Positions 22,556 through 30,647 of a stretch of 64,000 nucleotides of DNA are shown in pieces. The position numbers and the translations under genes were made by a program. Source of the DNA: an uncultured Parabacteroides sp. (GTDB lineage: Bacteria; Bacteroidota; Bacteroidia; Bacteroidales; Tannerellaceae); contig CALUZV010000003.1 of NCBI GenBank assembly GCA_944325345.1, forward strand, positions 111,855 through 175,854, read 5' to 3'. Position 1 is the first letter of the stretch, and each line of letters begins with the position of its first letter. Under the pieces are notes generated by a model that saw only the letters and a program-made list of their open reading frames with translations, did not search any database and was not told the DNA's origin.

Positions 22556-22925
22556 GCTTTTAAGCAAACTGTCTCAAGCATCTGATACTACCAATATCGA
22601 CGAGGGCAGATATGATAATATAGACAATCTAATCAAAGAACAGGAACTTAGAAAATTACAACTTGAGAATGAAGCAAGAAAAGTAGAAAATGAAAGCGAA
22701 TCGCAAAACAAAGAGCAACGAAAGGACTTTGCCGATCGCATCTATTCATTTGCTTCTATATATATGTTTGGAGTGTTTCTGATTCTCCTCTTGTCTGGGA
22801 CAGAAACAACAAATTTCAAGTTGTCAGACAATGTATTAATAACATTGCTTGGTACAACAACAGCTAACGTAATAGGCATTTTAATCATAGTCGTTACCTA
22901 TCTATTCAGCAGAAAACGAAAATAA
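22542..22925 (+). CDS. Two-TM protein, probable toxin partner of Panacea antitoxin
   Basis: 127 residues. Residues 1-70 are a charged coiled-coil-like region (LIKEQELRKLQLENEARKVE); residues about 72-90 (IYSFASIYMFGVFLILLLSG) and 100-122 (LLGTTTANVIGILIIVVTYL) are membrane segments, with a basic end (SRKRK). Known PanA-neutralised toxins include small membrane proteins that disturb membrane potential, so this is the obvious candidate effector. No sequence family is recognised. Confidence 0.65.
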   Translation: MTLNELLSKLSQASDTTNIDEGRYDNIDNLIKEQELRKLQLENEARKVENESESQNKEQRKDFADRIYSFASIYMFGVFLILLLSGTETTNFKLSDNVLITLLGTTTANVIGILIIVVTYLFSRKRK

Positions 22926-22983
22926 CATAAGACATAAGATTCTATAGAGCGGACACCCACCTGGCAGCCCGCTCTTCTTTTTC

Positions 22984-23018
22984 CCCGACCCTGCCGCGTG
23001 GCGAGGCCGGGATTTTTA
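22984..23018 (+). terminator. Probable terminator behind the Panacea pair
   Basis: CCCG and CC arms pair with GG and CGGG around CTGCCGCGTGGCGA, followed by ATTTTTATT. Separates the pair from the promoter of the second structured RNA. Confidence 0.5.
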
Positions 23019-23028
23019 TTGAAAATCT

Positions 23029-23059
23029 TTTGGCATTTCAGAAAAAGGACGTATATTTG
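23029..23059 (+). promoter_or_regulatory. Consensus promoter for the 23064 RNA
   Basis: TTTG at 23029-23032, a 19-nt spacer, then TATATTTG at 23052-23059. Same geometry as the promoter at 9115-9145. Confidence 0.75.
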
Positions 23060-23063
23060 CAGC

Positions 23064-23235
23064 GACTATCATACTCAAGAGGCAGACGGAAGCCTGCCGA
23101 TTATATTCGCAGGCATTTTTTATGCTTGTAGTTTGCTGCATACGATATAGCGGCTTGTACCCCCGTGGTGAACTGTAATGGAACACCAGCCTCTTGAGGT
23201 GATAGTCAGCGGGAAAGGCAAGCCGTTTTCTTTTG
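23064..23235 (+). ncRNA. Phage structured RNA, copy 2 (pseudoknot ending in U tract)
   Basis: P1 pairs 23064-23071 with 23200-23207 and 23074-23083 with 23189-23198 (18 bp). P2 is GCCTGC/GCAGGC (about 23092-23114). P3 is TGGTG/CACCA. The pseudoknot strand CGGCTTG (23151-23157) pairs with CAAGCCG (23219-23225), which runs into TTTTCTTTT. Compared with copy 1, P1 and P2 sequences differ completely while the core word TACCCCCGTG, helix order and total length (172 nt) are kept, and the pseudoknot changes two base pairs together. The 3' end reaches to within 7 nt of the antirepressor start. Confidence 0.75.
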
Positions 23236-23241
23236 CCTATA

Positions 23242-24057
23242 ATGCCTAAAATGACTATCGATATGGCAGCAATTGAAATTTTTAAGAATGAGAGTTTCGG
23301 TGAAGTAAGAGTAGCCGGAACAAGTGAAAAACCATTATTCTGCCTTGCAGACGTGTGCAAGGTACTTGAACTTGGAAACCCAAGCCAAGTAAAAACAAGA
23401 CTTGACGATGGGGTCATTTCAAATGAGGTCATCCCTGATTCTCTTGGGAGACAACAAGAGACGACATTTGTTAATGAAGACGGTTTGTATGATGTAATCC
23501 TCGACAGTCGGAAACCGCAAGCAAAAGCGTTCCGCAAATGGATAACAAGCGAAGTCCTTCCTTCTATCCGCAAGACTGGGCAATATTCGTTAGCCATCCC
23601 GTCTTACCAAATTTCAGACCCAATTAAACGAGCTGAGAAATGGATTGAGGAAGAAAAGCAACGCCAACAACTTGCCATTGACAACCAAAAGAAAGCCGAG
23701 AGAATCGAGCAAGACAAACCCAAAGTGATATTCGCAGACGCTGTATCGACATCTCAACGCTCATGCTTGGTCGCCGAACTCGCCAAGATACTGAAACAAA
23801 ACGGAGTGAACATGGGTCAGAACCGATTGTTCGACTGGCTTCGCAAGCACGGCTATCTATGCTCCAAGGGCCAATATTACAACCAACCCACGCAACGGGC
23901 GCAAGAGTTGGGTCTGTTCGAGATGAAACAGACCACAATTAACAAGCCCGATGGTTCAATACTTGTTTCAACGACAACGAAAGTAACCGGGAAAGGGCAA
24001 ATCTATTTCGTGAACAAGTTCTTGAACGATTCAAACGCGGGGAGGGCTGCCGTATGA
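23242..24057 (+). CDS. Phage antirepressor (BRO-N plus KilAC)
   Basis: 271 residues from the ATG at 23242; ATGs at 23251 and 23263 are alternatives. N-terminal BRO domain (about 8-115: IEIFKNESFGEVRVAG, LADVCKVLELGNPSQVKTRL, AKAFRKWITSEVLPSIRKTG), a charged linker, and a C-terminal KilAC domain (about 160-260: NGVNMGQNRLFDWLRKHGYL, TKVTGKGQIYFVNKFL). Such proteins bind and inactivate repressors and bring the phage into lysis. The structured RNA directly upstream suggests RNA-level control. Confidence 0.85.
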   Translation: MPKMTIDMAAIEIFKNESFGEVRVAGTSEKPLFCLADVCKVLELGNPSQVKTRLDDGVISNEVIPDSLGRQQETTFVNEDGLYDVILDSRKPQAKAFRKWITSEVLPSIRKTGQYSLAIPSYQISDPIKRAEKWIEEEKQRQQLAIDNQKKAERIEQDKPKVIFADAVSTSQRSCLVAELAKILKQNGVNMGQNRLFDWLRKHGYLCSKGQYYNQPTQRAQELGLFEMKQTTINKPDGSILVSTTTKVTGKGQIYFVNKFLNDSNAGRAAV

Positions 24058-24269
24058 AAACCAACATCCAATACGACTTCACGTCCCTGAACGACTTCTT
24101 CAACAAATTTGAGACACCGGATGAGATGATGATGGATTTGGCTGAGGTTGTAATGAACTATGCACTTTTACATGACCCCAGCAATACGGATTCTTTCAAA
24201 CGAGACATCGGTACGGTGTATGTCCTGTATCAGGAAATCAAAAAGTTAAAAGAACAGCAAATAGCTTAA
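24054..24269 (+). CDS. Small protein coupled to antirepressor
   Basis: 71 residues, ATGA overlap with the antirepressor. Acidic helices (TPDEMMMDLAEVVMNYALLH, VYVLYQEIKKLKEQQ). Unknown function; may form a pair with the antirepressor. Confidence 0.55.
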   Translation: MKTNIQYDFTSLNDFFNKFETPDEMMMDLAEVVMNYALLHDPSNTDSFKRDIGTVYVLYQEIKKLKEQQIA

Positions 24270-24271
24270 AC

Positions 24272-24318
24272 ATAGCATATCCGGGCGGCTCTGATAAGGG
24301 GTCGCCTTGGATAGCTAT
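24272..24318 (+). promoter_or_regulatory. Leader hairpin
   Basis: ATAGC-TATCC-GGCG pairs with CGCC-GGATA-GCTAT (14 bp with small bulges) around GCTCTGATAAGGGGT, 15 nt before the next ATG. No U run directly follows, so it is probably a leader structure and not a terminator. Confidence 0.5.
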
Positions 24319-24332
24319 TGTTTAAAATAATC

Positions 24333-24503
24333 ATGAAACGTATTAGTGAAATCATGGAGGACATACGGGATATACCTGTTTGTCCGGAGACCGGAGAGAT
24401 AAACTTGTATTGGTTAATCCAAAAACATATCAACAATGACACAGAAACTCACGGACGGCAACCGTACGTCGGGAATAATATAGGAGAAAGATATGGGACG
24501 TAA
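24333..24503 (+). CDS. 56-residue phage protein
   Basis: Starts at the ATG 14 nt after the hairpin (KRISEIMEDIRDIPVCPETG). Overlaps the DUF4373-like gene by 11 nt. Function unknown. Confidence 0.5.
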   Translation: MKRISEIMEDIRDIPVCPETGEINLYWLIQKHINNDTETHGRQPYVGNNIGERYGT

Positions 24504-25653
24504 CAGAAAGATGGGACTGGATTATTTCCCCTTCGACATAGATACCTTCCAAGACATCAAGATTCGGAAATTAATCAAGTATCAAGGTGGTAAAGCTATT
24601 ACGATATATGCTCTCCTGCTATGTTTTATCTACAAAGATGGGTACTACATGAGGTGGGACAAAGAGTTGCCCTTCATTATATCGGAACAGACCGGGTTTG
24701 AAGAGGCGTATATATCCGAGGTGATTAAGAGCTGCCTGACACTCGGGTTATTCTCGAAAGAATTGTTTGATACGGAACAGGTGCTAACGTCGAAAGGCAT
24801 ACAATCCCGCTACCGGGACATCTGCAAACAGATAAAACGCAAGTGTGATTTTTCCGAATATTCCCTTATTTCTTCCGAAGAAAACGATATTTCCTCCGAA
24901 GAAAAAACTGTTTCTTCCGAAGAAAAGCCGATAAACTCCGTGAAAAGTACACAAAAGAAAAAAGAAAGGAAAGAAATAATAAATACTTTTTCTGACGAAA
25001 AAGATATTTCTATCTCTTCTTTTGGCAAAGAAGAGTGTAATTCCGAGCCGGAATCACCTCCTTCGCCTCCTGCTGAACCCGCGCCGGAGAAAATCCCACT
25101 TCAAGAAATTGCCGATATGTGGAACTCTACTTGCACAAACCTCCCTAAAGCCGAGAAGATTACCGAGAAGCGTAAGAAGAAGATACCGCTCAGGGTAAAA
25201 GAAATGGGGGGCTGGGAAAAGGCGAAGCCTATTTTGGAAACGATTTTCGGGAAAGTGCAGCAGAGTAACTTCCTGAACGGGGACAACAACCGGGCTTGGA
25301 TATGCACCTTCGACTGGATTTTCGACAACGGTTCCAACTGGGTGAAAGTCTATGAGGGGAATTACGACAATGTGAAACCTCGCACCATTGAGCAGAGAAG
25401 CTCTATTGACGTAGGCGGCCTATCCCAAAGGCAGTTGAACTTCTACAACTACCTGAGCAAGTGTGGCGCGTTCCTGCTTAACATGCCGATATTCCCCACG
25501 GACGAGGAAGTAGGGAATCTAAACTCGATTCCGCGTCCGGAATTGAACGAGATTGTCAAGGAGATAAACAACAAGACTTACCTTATCAACGGTAGGACAA
25601 GTATTTACGAAACAATAATGGAAGTAAGAAACAAACGCTATGGCACCCCCTAA
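24493..25653 (+). CDS. DUF4373-type replication protein
   Basis: 386 residues. The N-terminal 110 match the DUF4373 / Lin1244-Lin1753 N-terminal domain (MGLDYFPFDIDTFQDIKIRK, KYQGGKAITIYALLLCFIYK), a winged-helix module of phage replication proteins. About 115-185 are a Glu/Ser-rich linker with four near-repeats of SSEE. The C-terminal part has a Trp-rich DnaD-like region (WEKAKPILETIFGKVQQSNF, NNRAWICTFDWIF). Likely loads the DnaB helicase, whose gene overlaps its end by 14 nt. Confidence 0.75.
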   Translation: MGRNRKMGLDYFPFDIDTFQDIKIRKLIKYQGGKAITIYALLLCFIYKDGYYMRWDKELPFIISEQTGFEEAYISEVIKSCLTLGLFSKELFDTEQVLTSKGIQSRYRDICKQIKRKCDFSEYSLISSEENDISSEEKTVSSEEKPINSVKSTQKKKERKEIINTFSDEKDISISSFGKEECNSEPESPPSPPAEPAPEKIPLQEIADMWNSTCTNLPKAEKITEKRKKKIPLRVKEMGGWEKAKPILETIFGKVQQSNFLNGDNNRAWICTFDWIFDNGSNWVKVYEGNYDNVKPRTIEQRSSIDVGGLSQRQLNFYNYLSKCGAFLLNMPIFPTDEEVGNLNSIPRPELNEIVKEINNKTYLINGRTSIYETIMEVRNKRYGTP

Positions 25654-27001
25654 CGCAACAACAACCCCCATGCCCCACGACCCCGACGCCGAGCGTCTCG
25701 TCCTGGGCACGATAATGACAGACCGCCGCACGCTGAACGATGTCCGCGACCTCCTCACGCCGGAGTGCTTCTACGACCCGTTCAACCGCGCAGTATTCGA
25801 GGCCATCCTCGCCATCGACGCACGGGGAGAAAGCCCCGACATGGTGATGGTAACGAACGAGATGAAGAAGAAGGACGGGCAGACGGATTTCCTCCGCATC
25901 GCGCAGACCGGCACCTGCCACACCTCGGACATCTACCAGCACGCCGCGCTCCTCCACGACAAGGAGAAACGCCGCCGCTTCATCGAGATTGGCATGACGC
26001 TTCAAGCCCGCGCCTTCTCCGAATCGGACGACATCGTGGACATCCTCGCCGAGACCGAAGACAGCCTCAAGAGCCTCTTCCAATCGGCCAAGGGAAACAT
26101 CTTCACTATCCGCGATGCCATCAAGGGCGTAACCGAACAGATGAGCCTGAACGCCTCCGACGACAGGCCGCTGACCGGCACGCCGACCGGCTTCTCCCGC
26201 ATAGACAGCCGGAGCGGCGGGCTTCAACGCTCTGACTTGGTGGTGATAGCGGCTGATACTAGTTCGGGCAAAACGAGTTTAGCCATCGCCTTCACCCTCT
26301 CCGCCGCAAAGTACGGACATGGCGTAGCCTTCTACTCCATGGAGATGAAGAAGGAGCAGATTGCCGCCCGCATGATTGCCATCGAATCGGGCGTATCCGC
26401 CAGCGACATCATGTACAACAAGCTCTCCCAAGAGCAGTTCGAGCAGATAGACACCGGCATCGGCAAGATATACGACAAGCCGGTCTATTTCGACGACCGC
26501 AGCACCTCGAACATCGACACCATCCTTGCCTCCATCCGAACGATGAAGCTCAAGTACGACATCGCCGGGGCGGTCGTGGACTACCTGCAAATCCTATCCG
26601 TGAACATGAAGGGAAGCAACACCGAGCAGCAGATGGGCGAAGCGGCGCGGCGGCTGAAGAACCTCGCCAAGGAACTCGACATCTGGATAGTCGCCCTCTC
26701 GCAGCTCAACCGCGACAACATCAACCCCGTCCCGACGCTCGCCCGTCTCCGTGCCAGCGGCCAGATAGCCGAAGCCGCCGACGTGGTGATGCTCATCTAC
26801 CGCCCCGAGCTCTACGGCAAGTACTACCCCGACCCGTTCCAGAACGCCGATACGCAGGGCACGGCCATGATAGACATCGCCAAGGGCCGCAACATTGGCC
26901 TGATGAAATTCCTCGTCCGCTTCGATGCCCGCACGACGCACTTCATGGAGATGGACGCGGCGTTTGCCCCGGCACGGGCAGTGGAGGAAGAACCTTTTTA
27001 A
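25640..27001 (+). CDS. dnaB: Replicative DNA helicase, DnaB family
   Basis: 453 residues. N-terminal DnaB domain (HDPDAERLVLGTIMTD, LLTPECFYDPFNRAVFEAIL), linker helix, then a RecA-like ATPase: preceded by GTPTGFSRIDSRSGGLQRSD, Walker A ADTSSGKTS at about 205-213, VAFYSMEM, Walker B strand GAVVDYLQIL at about 308-318, and RASGQIAEAADVVMLIYRPE near the end. It unwinds the phage fork. The end is acidic (VEEEPF). First part is GC-rich unlike the DUF4373-like gene before it. Confidence 0.92.
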   Translation: MAPPNATTTPMPHDPDAERLVLGTIMTDRRTLNDVRDLLTPECFYDPFNRAVFEAILAIDARGESPDMVMVTNEMKKKDGQTDFLRIAQTGTCHTSDIYQHAALLHDKEKRRRFIEIGMTLQARAFSESDDIVDILAETEDSLKSLFQSAKGNIFTIRDAIKGVTEQMSLNASDDRPLTGTPTGFSRIDSRSGGLQRSDLVVIAADTSSGKTSLAIAFTLSAAKYGHGVAFYSMEMKKEQIAARMIAIESGVSASDIMYNKLSQEQFEQIDTGIGKIYDKPVYFDDRSTSNIDTILASIRTMKLKYDIAGAVVDYLQILSVNMKGSNTEQQMGEAARRLKNLAKELDIWIVALSQLNRDNINPVPTLARLRASGQIAEAADVVMLIYRPELYGKYYPDPFQNADTQGTAMIDIAKGRNIGLMKFLVRFDARTTHFMEMDAAFAPARAVEEEPF

Positions 27002-27013
27002 ATTGACAAAATT

Positions 27014-27169
27014 ATGAGACGTATAAAACACCAACCCAAGCCGGACACCACCTCCAACTCTCTCGGCTTGGAAGAGAAAATCGAACAACGCCGTAGGCTG
27101 GAGGAAGGGAGGAAAGCGGTGATTGTGAAAGAGAATAGGAACACGATTCGTATAATTTTAAACAGCTAA
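27014..27169 (+). CDS. 51-residue basic protein
   Basis: MRRIKHQPKPDTTSNSLGLE followed by a charged helix (EKIEQRRRLEEGRKAVIVKE). Fits exactly between dnaB and the next gene, which starts 4 nt after its stop. Function unknown. Confidence 0.5.
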   Translation: MRRIKHQPKPDTTSNSLGLEEKIEQRRRLEEGRKAVIVKENRNTIRIILNS

Positions 27170-27173
27170 CAAC

Positions 27174-27590
27174 ATGAACACAAAAGAATTAATCCTCCCT
27201 GATGGTTGGGAGGTCAAGGAAGTAATTGATAACAAGATTATCGTTAGGGAGAAAGAGAAGGAATTGCCGAAGACGTGGAAGGACTGTACCAACAGTTTTA
27301 GGGAATATGCCATATACTCAGTTTTGTCTCCAGAAGAAAGTGATAATGCAATTAAGGCATTAGGTAAGCTCCTCATCTATCGCAACGCCTGGTGGAAGCA
27401 GCTGGGGTGGAAGCCGGATTGGAACGATCAGAATCAAAGGAAATATTGCATTGGGCTTATCAAGGGAAAAGTTGAAACCATGACTAACGAAGGGAGCAAT
27501 AGGATTCTTGCATTTCCTACTCTGAAAGTCCGCGACCAGTTCTTATATTCATTCCGTGATTTAATCGAGGAGGCGAAGGAGTTACTATGA
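27174..27590 (+). CDS. Phage protein of unknown function
   Basis: 138 residues. N-terminal beta region (KELILPDGWEVKEVIDNKII), a central TWKDCTNSF and SALGKL-like helix, and an aromatic C-terminal half (AWWKQLGWKPDWND, RILAFPTLKVRDQFLYSFRD). This arrangement is common in Bacteroidales phages and elements but has no known function. Overlaps the next gene as ATGA. Confidence 0.6.
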   Translation: MNTKELILPDGWEVKEVIDNKIIVREKEKELPKTWKDCTNSFREYAIYSVLSPEESDNAIKALGKLLIYRNAWWKQLGWKPDWNDQNQRKYCIGLIKGKVETMTNEGSNRILAFPTLKVRDQFLYSFRDLIEEAKELL

Positions 27591-27796
27591 TACAGAAAGT
27601 TACAATGTACCAAGCCGTATGCGATGAGTGCGGAAAGAAGCGTAATCCATGTAAAGATAGGAGTTATGCGGAAGGATATATTGCTCCGTGGGAATACATG
27701 GAAGGCAGGCTGTTATGCAGACAATGTATCGAAAGAATGTATGACTACGATGAAGAGAAAGACTGTTATATCCCTAAAGCAATCCCAAATAATTAA
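27587..27796 (+). CDS. Small zinc-ribbon-like protein
   Basis: 69 residues with Cys pairs VCDECGKKRNPC and LLCRQCIERMY, a plausible Cys4 zinc site, and an acidic tail. Could be a small regulatory or nucleic-acid-binding protein. Starts in an ATGA overlap. Confidence 0.5.
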   Translation: MIQKVTMYQAVCDECGKKRNPCKDRSYAEGYIAPWEYMEGRLLCRQCIERMYDYDEEKDCYIPKAIPNN

Positions 27797-27804
27797 AATA
27801 ACCA

Positions 27805-27828
27805 GCCCCGTTATTTTAATTTCGGGGC
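27805..27828 (+). terminator. Hairpin, possible terminator
   Basis: GCCCCG and CGGGGC pair around TTATTTTAATTT. The following run is A-rich on this strand, so on the plus strand it may be a leader; on the minus strand a T run would follow. Confidence 0.4.
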
Positions 27829-27844
27829 AAAAAATAAAATAACA

Positions 27845-28138
27845 ATGAACAGAGAAACGATTGAAAAGGCGATAGACACACGATTAGATGAACCGGATAA
27901 CCAGTGGGACGGTATATTTAATAGCGGATATTCCAGAGGCTTCAAAGAAGGAGCACACTGGCGCATCAACTCCGTGTGGCACAATATGAACGAAAAGCCT
28001 AACGGAATGTTCGTGATTTTAGCTGACTTCGGGCAAGAAGAGTATTCTTTTGGCTTAACCCTGGATGGAATAGAGAGCGCAAAGCGTTGGGCCTACGTCT
28101 CCGACCTCTTGCCCGACAGAAAGGAGGTGCAGCCATGA
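27845..28138 (+). CDS. Phage protein of unknown function
   Basis: 97 residues: RETIEKAIDTRLDEP, FNSGYSRGFKEGAHWRINSV, then a DUF551-like stretch (MNEKPNGMFVILADF, AKRWAYVSDLLP). The W-AYVSDLLP ending resembles small phage proteins of DUF551 type. Overlaps the next gene by 4 nt. Confidence 0.55.
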   Translation: MNRETIEKAIDTRLDEPDNQWDGIFNSGYSRGFKEGAHWRINSVWHNMNEKPNGMFVILADFGQEEYSFGLTLDGIESAKRWAYVSDLLPDRKEVQP

Positions 28139-28437
28139 CCACCGCCCGCAAGAACGACCGCATCGACGGCAAAGTCCGCATGGAGCTATTGCCGTGGCCT
28201 GAACTCGAAGAAGTCGCCCGCGTCTATACCGCCGGGGCAAAGAAGTACGGCGAGAACCAGTGGCAGAACCTCGAGGACGGCTACCAACGCTACAAAGGCG
28301 CGATGCTCCGCCACCTTACGGAGGTGGAGAAAGGGAACGTGATAGACGGTGATACGGGTTGCCTCCACGCGGCGCAAATAGTCTGGAACGCCCTCGCCAT
28401 GCTCCACTTTAAGATGCAGGAATACAGCAATATGTAG
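28135..28437 (+). CDS. DUF5664-type dATP/dGTP diphosphohydrolase-like protein
   Basis: 100 residues from the ATG at 28135, behind a strong AAAGGAGG site. Core residues fit the all-alpha NTP pyrophosphohydrolase-like DUF5664 family: RMELLPWPELEEVARVYTAG, AKKYGENQWQ and MLRHLTEVEKGNVIDGDTGC with Glu/Asp metal ligands, then LHAAQIVWNALAML. Phage members of this type hydrolyse dNTPs and may shape the nucleotide pool. Substrate not proven. Confidence 0.75.
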   Translation: MTTARKNDRIDGKVRMELLPWPELEEVARVYTAGAKKYGENQWQNLEDGYQRYKGAMLRHLTEVEKGNVIDGDTGCLHAAQIVWNALAMLHFKMQEYSNM

Positions 28438-28440
28438 GCG

Positions 28441-28533
28441 TACTAAAAACGTTCCACCTTTTCCCAAAAAACGTCCTACCTTTTAGGCAAAAAGGTGCTA
28501 CCTTTTACCAAAAAAGGTGGGACTTATTTTTCG
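28441..28533. repeat. Modular hairpin repeat, family A variant
   Basis: Four arms: AAAACGTTCCACCTTTT, AAACGTCCTACCTTTT, AAAAAGGTGCTACCTTTT and AAAAAAGGTGGGACTT. Outer arms pair imperfectly; the same words in other orders form the copies at 7115 and 39199. A CCGTTTGGT word repeated in 28546-28583 follows. Confidence 0.7.
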
Positions 28534-28615
28534 GACGTATCCAAACCGTCATTTGGTCGGCACCAAACCGCCGTTTGGTTACGTCCAAATTCATAACTCA
28601 AAATTCATAACGCAA

Positions 28616-28945
28616 ATGAAAGTCATCTACAACTCATTCCTCCCCATTCCGGGCTTCACGGCGATGAACCTCTGCGGCCTCATCCTCGCCCGGCGGGAGA
28701 GCAAACCGTTACAAAAGGCAACGCTTCGGCACGAGGCGATACATACCACCCAGATGCGCGAGACGCTCTACCTCGGCTTCTACTTACTCTATCTGTTAGA
28801 GTGGATTATCAAACTCTTCGTTTACGGCCGGGAAGCCTACCGAAACATCTCGTTCGAGCGCGAGGCGTACCGCTATGCCCCGTACGAAAACTATTTGGAA
28901 GAGCGCAGGGCTTATGCCTGGCTCAAACTCGTAATTCATAACTAA
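28616..28945 (+). CDS. Membrane-associated HExxH protein
   Basis: 109 residues from the ATG at 28616. HEAIH in LRHEAIHTTQMRETL is an HExxH zinc-binding motif; a hydrophobic segment (YLGFYLLYLLEWIIKLFVYG, about 60-80) and a second Glu in SFEREAYR follow, giving a possible HExxH...E zincin. The type recurs in Bacteroidales elements and host genomes without known substrate. GC-rich, between two repeat-filled gaps. Confidence 0.6.
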   Translation: MKVIYNSFLPIPGFTAMNLCGLILARRESKPLQKATLRHEAIHTTQMRETLYLGFYLLYLLEWIIKLFVYGREAYRNISFEREAYRYAPYENYLEERRAYAWLKLVIHN

Positions 28946-28958
28946 TAACTCAACAAAG

Positions 28959-29654
28959 ATGCAACTACTGGACAGAAGCCTCCGCCTCGACTACGCCGGC
29001 TATTACGACCGGCTCAACGGCTGGAAGCGCAAGAACATAGAGTTCCGCGAAGGCGAACTCGACGAATCACTTCTGTATAAATATTGCGGCCTCTGGATGA
29101 ACGACCAGATATATCGCCTGTTGATGGAGATAGAGAAGCACCTCACGGACAGCGGCCTCTACCGGCGCGAGGCGAAGCACCATTTCCTCGAGGCGAAGAA
29201 GGAGATGCGGCGGTACAACGCCCTTCTGCCGTCGCGCCACAACCTCTCCGACGAACGCTTTGCCGAGGTCATGCAGAACATGGAAGACCTCTTGAAGCCC
29301 TCGCTCGACATCCTTTGCTTCAGCGTCTCGCAGCAGCTATTGCACCACGACCTTACGGGAGAGCTGAACTCGCTGCTCTCGAAGATAGTCGTCGTCGGGA
29401 TGCTCTCGGCGGCGAACAAGGTCATCGTCGAGCACTTCCGCGAGGAGACCGCCCGGCTCGTCGGCGTCCCCTCACCCCATCTCGATTTCCTCTACATGGA
29501 ACGCCTCAAGGACGACATGTCGCGCCTCGATGCCGCCCTCTTCCCGACGCTCCAAGGCATAGACCTGACCGAGAGCGGGGAGGTGATGAAGGCGTTTGAT
29601 GGGGCGGTGAGGAAGATGACGAGCAAGAAAGAATTTAGGAAAGCGATAATGTGA
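28959..29654 (+). CDS. Helical phage protein, unknown
   Basis: 231 residues, almost entirely helical and charged (LYRREAKHHFLEAKKEMRRY, ETARLVGVPSPHLDFLYMER, RMTSKKEFRKAIM-type end). No signal, membrane segment or catalytic motif. Ends the GC-rich accessory run before the AT-rich ATPase/STAS pair. Confidence 0.6.
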   Translation: MQLLDRSLRLDYAGYYDRLNGWKRKNIEFREGELDESLLYKYCGLWMNDQIYRLLMEIEKHLTDSGLYRREAKHHFLEAKKEMRRYNALLPSRHNLSDERFAEVMQNMEDLLKPSLDILCFSVSQQLLHHDLTGELNSLLSKIVVVGMLSAANKVIVEHFREETARLVGVPSPHLDFLYMERLKDDMSRLDAALFPTLQGIDLTESGEVMKAFDGAVRKMTSKKEFRKAIM

Positions 29655-29741
29655 GAGGGGATAACTCCCCAAAAAATATTAGCAGATTTGTCCTAAGAAT
29701 AAAGAAGAATTAGTATGTTTGTGCTGTAATATAAACAGAAT

Positions 29742-30635
29742 ATGGCAAATTATAAGATTAGAAAAACATTTATGCTCCCAGTTTCCGATAAATTGGAATG
29801 GGTTAAAAGTATATGCCATTGGCGTAATGCTTTAGTAAAAGCGTTATATTCTTATGATTGTGTAAAGATAATAATTGGCCCAAAAGTTACTAAGACGAAC
29901 TTTGCCCCGTTTCACATAGTAACTCTTTCTTGTTTTATCGACTTCATAAAAAGGAAGGGATATTTGATATATCTGGATATACAAAACGAAGAGTTAAGGG
30001 AGTTTGTTTATAGAGATATGAGCTTGACAGCATATTGGAGGGTCGAGAATATCGCCCACATAGATTCCCCGGATGCGTCCCGTTTGAATCTTTGGCGAGT
30101 TATAAACGGCAGATCCGAAGAATACGAAGAAAGCGTACATAGATATTTTAGCTCCAAGTTCCCAGATACGGACTTCTTGATGTTAAAGACATGTCTTGCA
30201 GAATTGTACTTTAATGTATTCGATCACGCAAAAGCAGATGGAGTGGCATTTTCTTATATACATTACGATGAGCAAGATGACATTATCCATATAGCCATCT
30301 GTGATTTTGGAGAAGGCATAGCTTCTACATTAAGAAAGGCGTATCCCAAGATAGGGGATGATATGGAAGCCCTGCAGATGTCTATAAAGAAGGGTGTTAC
30401 CGCAAAAAGCAATGAACATAACGCTGGCTTTGGCTTGGATAACATCCTATCTGCAATTACAGACAAGAAATCAGCTTTGCGGATTGTAAGCAATAGGGCA
30501 TTGCTTCTCTGTAATATGAATGGAGTTAGACCGTATTCTTTAGATTTTGAGATGAAGGGCACATTGATTTATATGGATTTGCCTATATCCAGCTTTGAAA
30601 AATCAGAAATAAACGATGAATATACTTTTTTATAA
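29742..30635 (+). CDS. GHKL-type ATPase with N-terminal STAS-like region
   Basis: 297 residues, AT-rich. The C-terminal half (about 145-285) has all Bergerat-fold motifs: N box LAELYFNVFDHAKA (about 150-163), G1 ICDFGEGIA (about 187-195) and G2 GFGLDNIL (about 228-235). The N-terminal 110 residues look like a STAS/SpoIIAA-like alpha/beta domain (VKIIIGPKVTKTNFAPF, IDFIKRKGYLIYLDIQ). No His-phosphotransfer region, so it is not a classical sensor kinase; it resembles anti-sigma-factor-type kinases of partner-switching modules. The STAS-like gene follows 12 nt later. Confidence 0.75.
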   Translation: MANYKIRKTFMLPVSDKLEWVKSICHWRNALVKALYSYDCVKIIIGPKVTKTNFAPFHIVTLSCFIDFIKRKGYLIYLDIQNEELREFVYRDMSLTAYWRVENIAHIDSPDASRLNLWRVINGRSEEYEESVHRYFSSKFPDTDFLMLKTCLAELYFNVFDHAKADGVAFSYIHYDEQDDIIHIAICDFGEGIASTLRKAYPKIGDDMEALQMSIKKGVTAKSNEHNAGFGLDNILSAITDKKSALRIVSNRALLLCNMNGVRPYSLDFEMKGTLIYMDLPISSFEKSEINDEYTFL

Positions 30636-30647
30636 GGAGGTTATAAT

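Noticed and set aside
27805..27828. Riboswitch before 27845
   Set aside because: A single 6-bp hairpin with no conserved core; nothing supports ligand binding.
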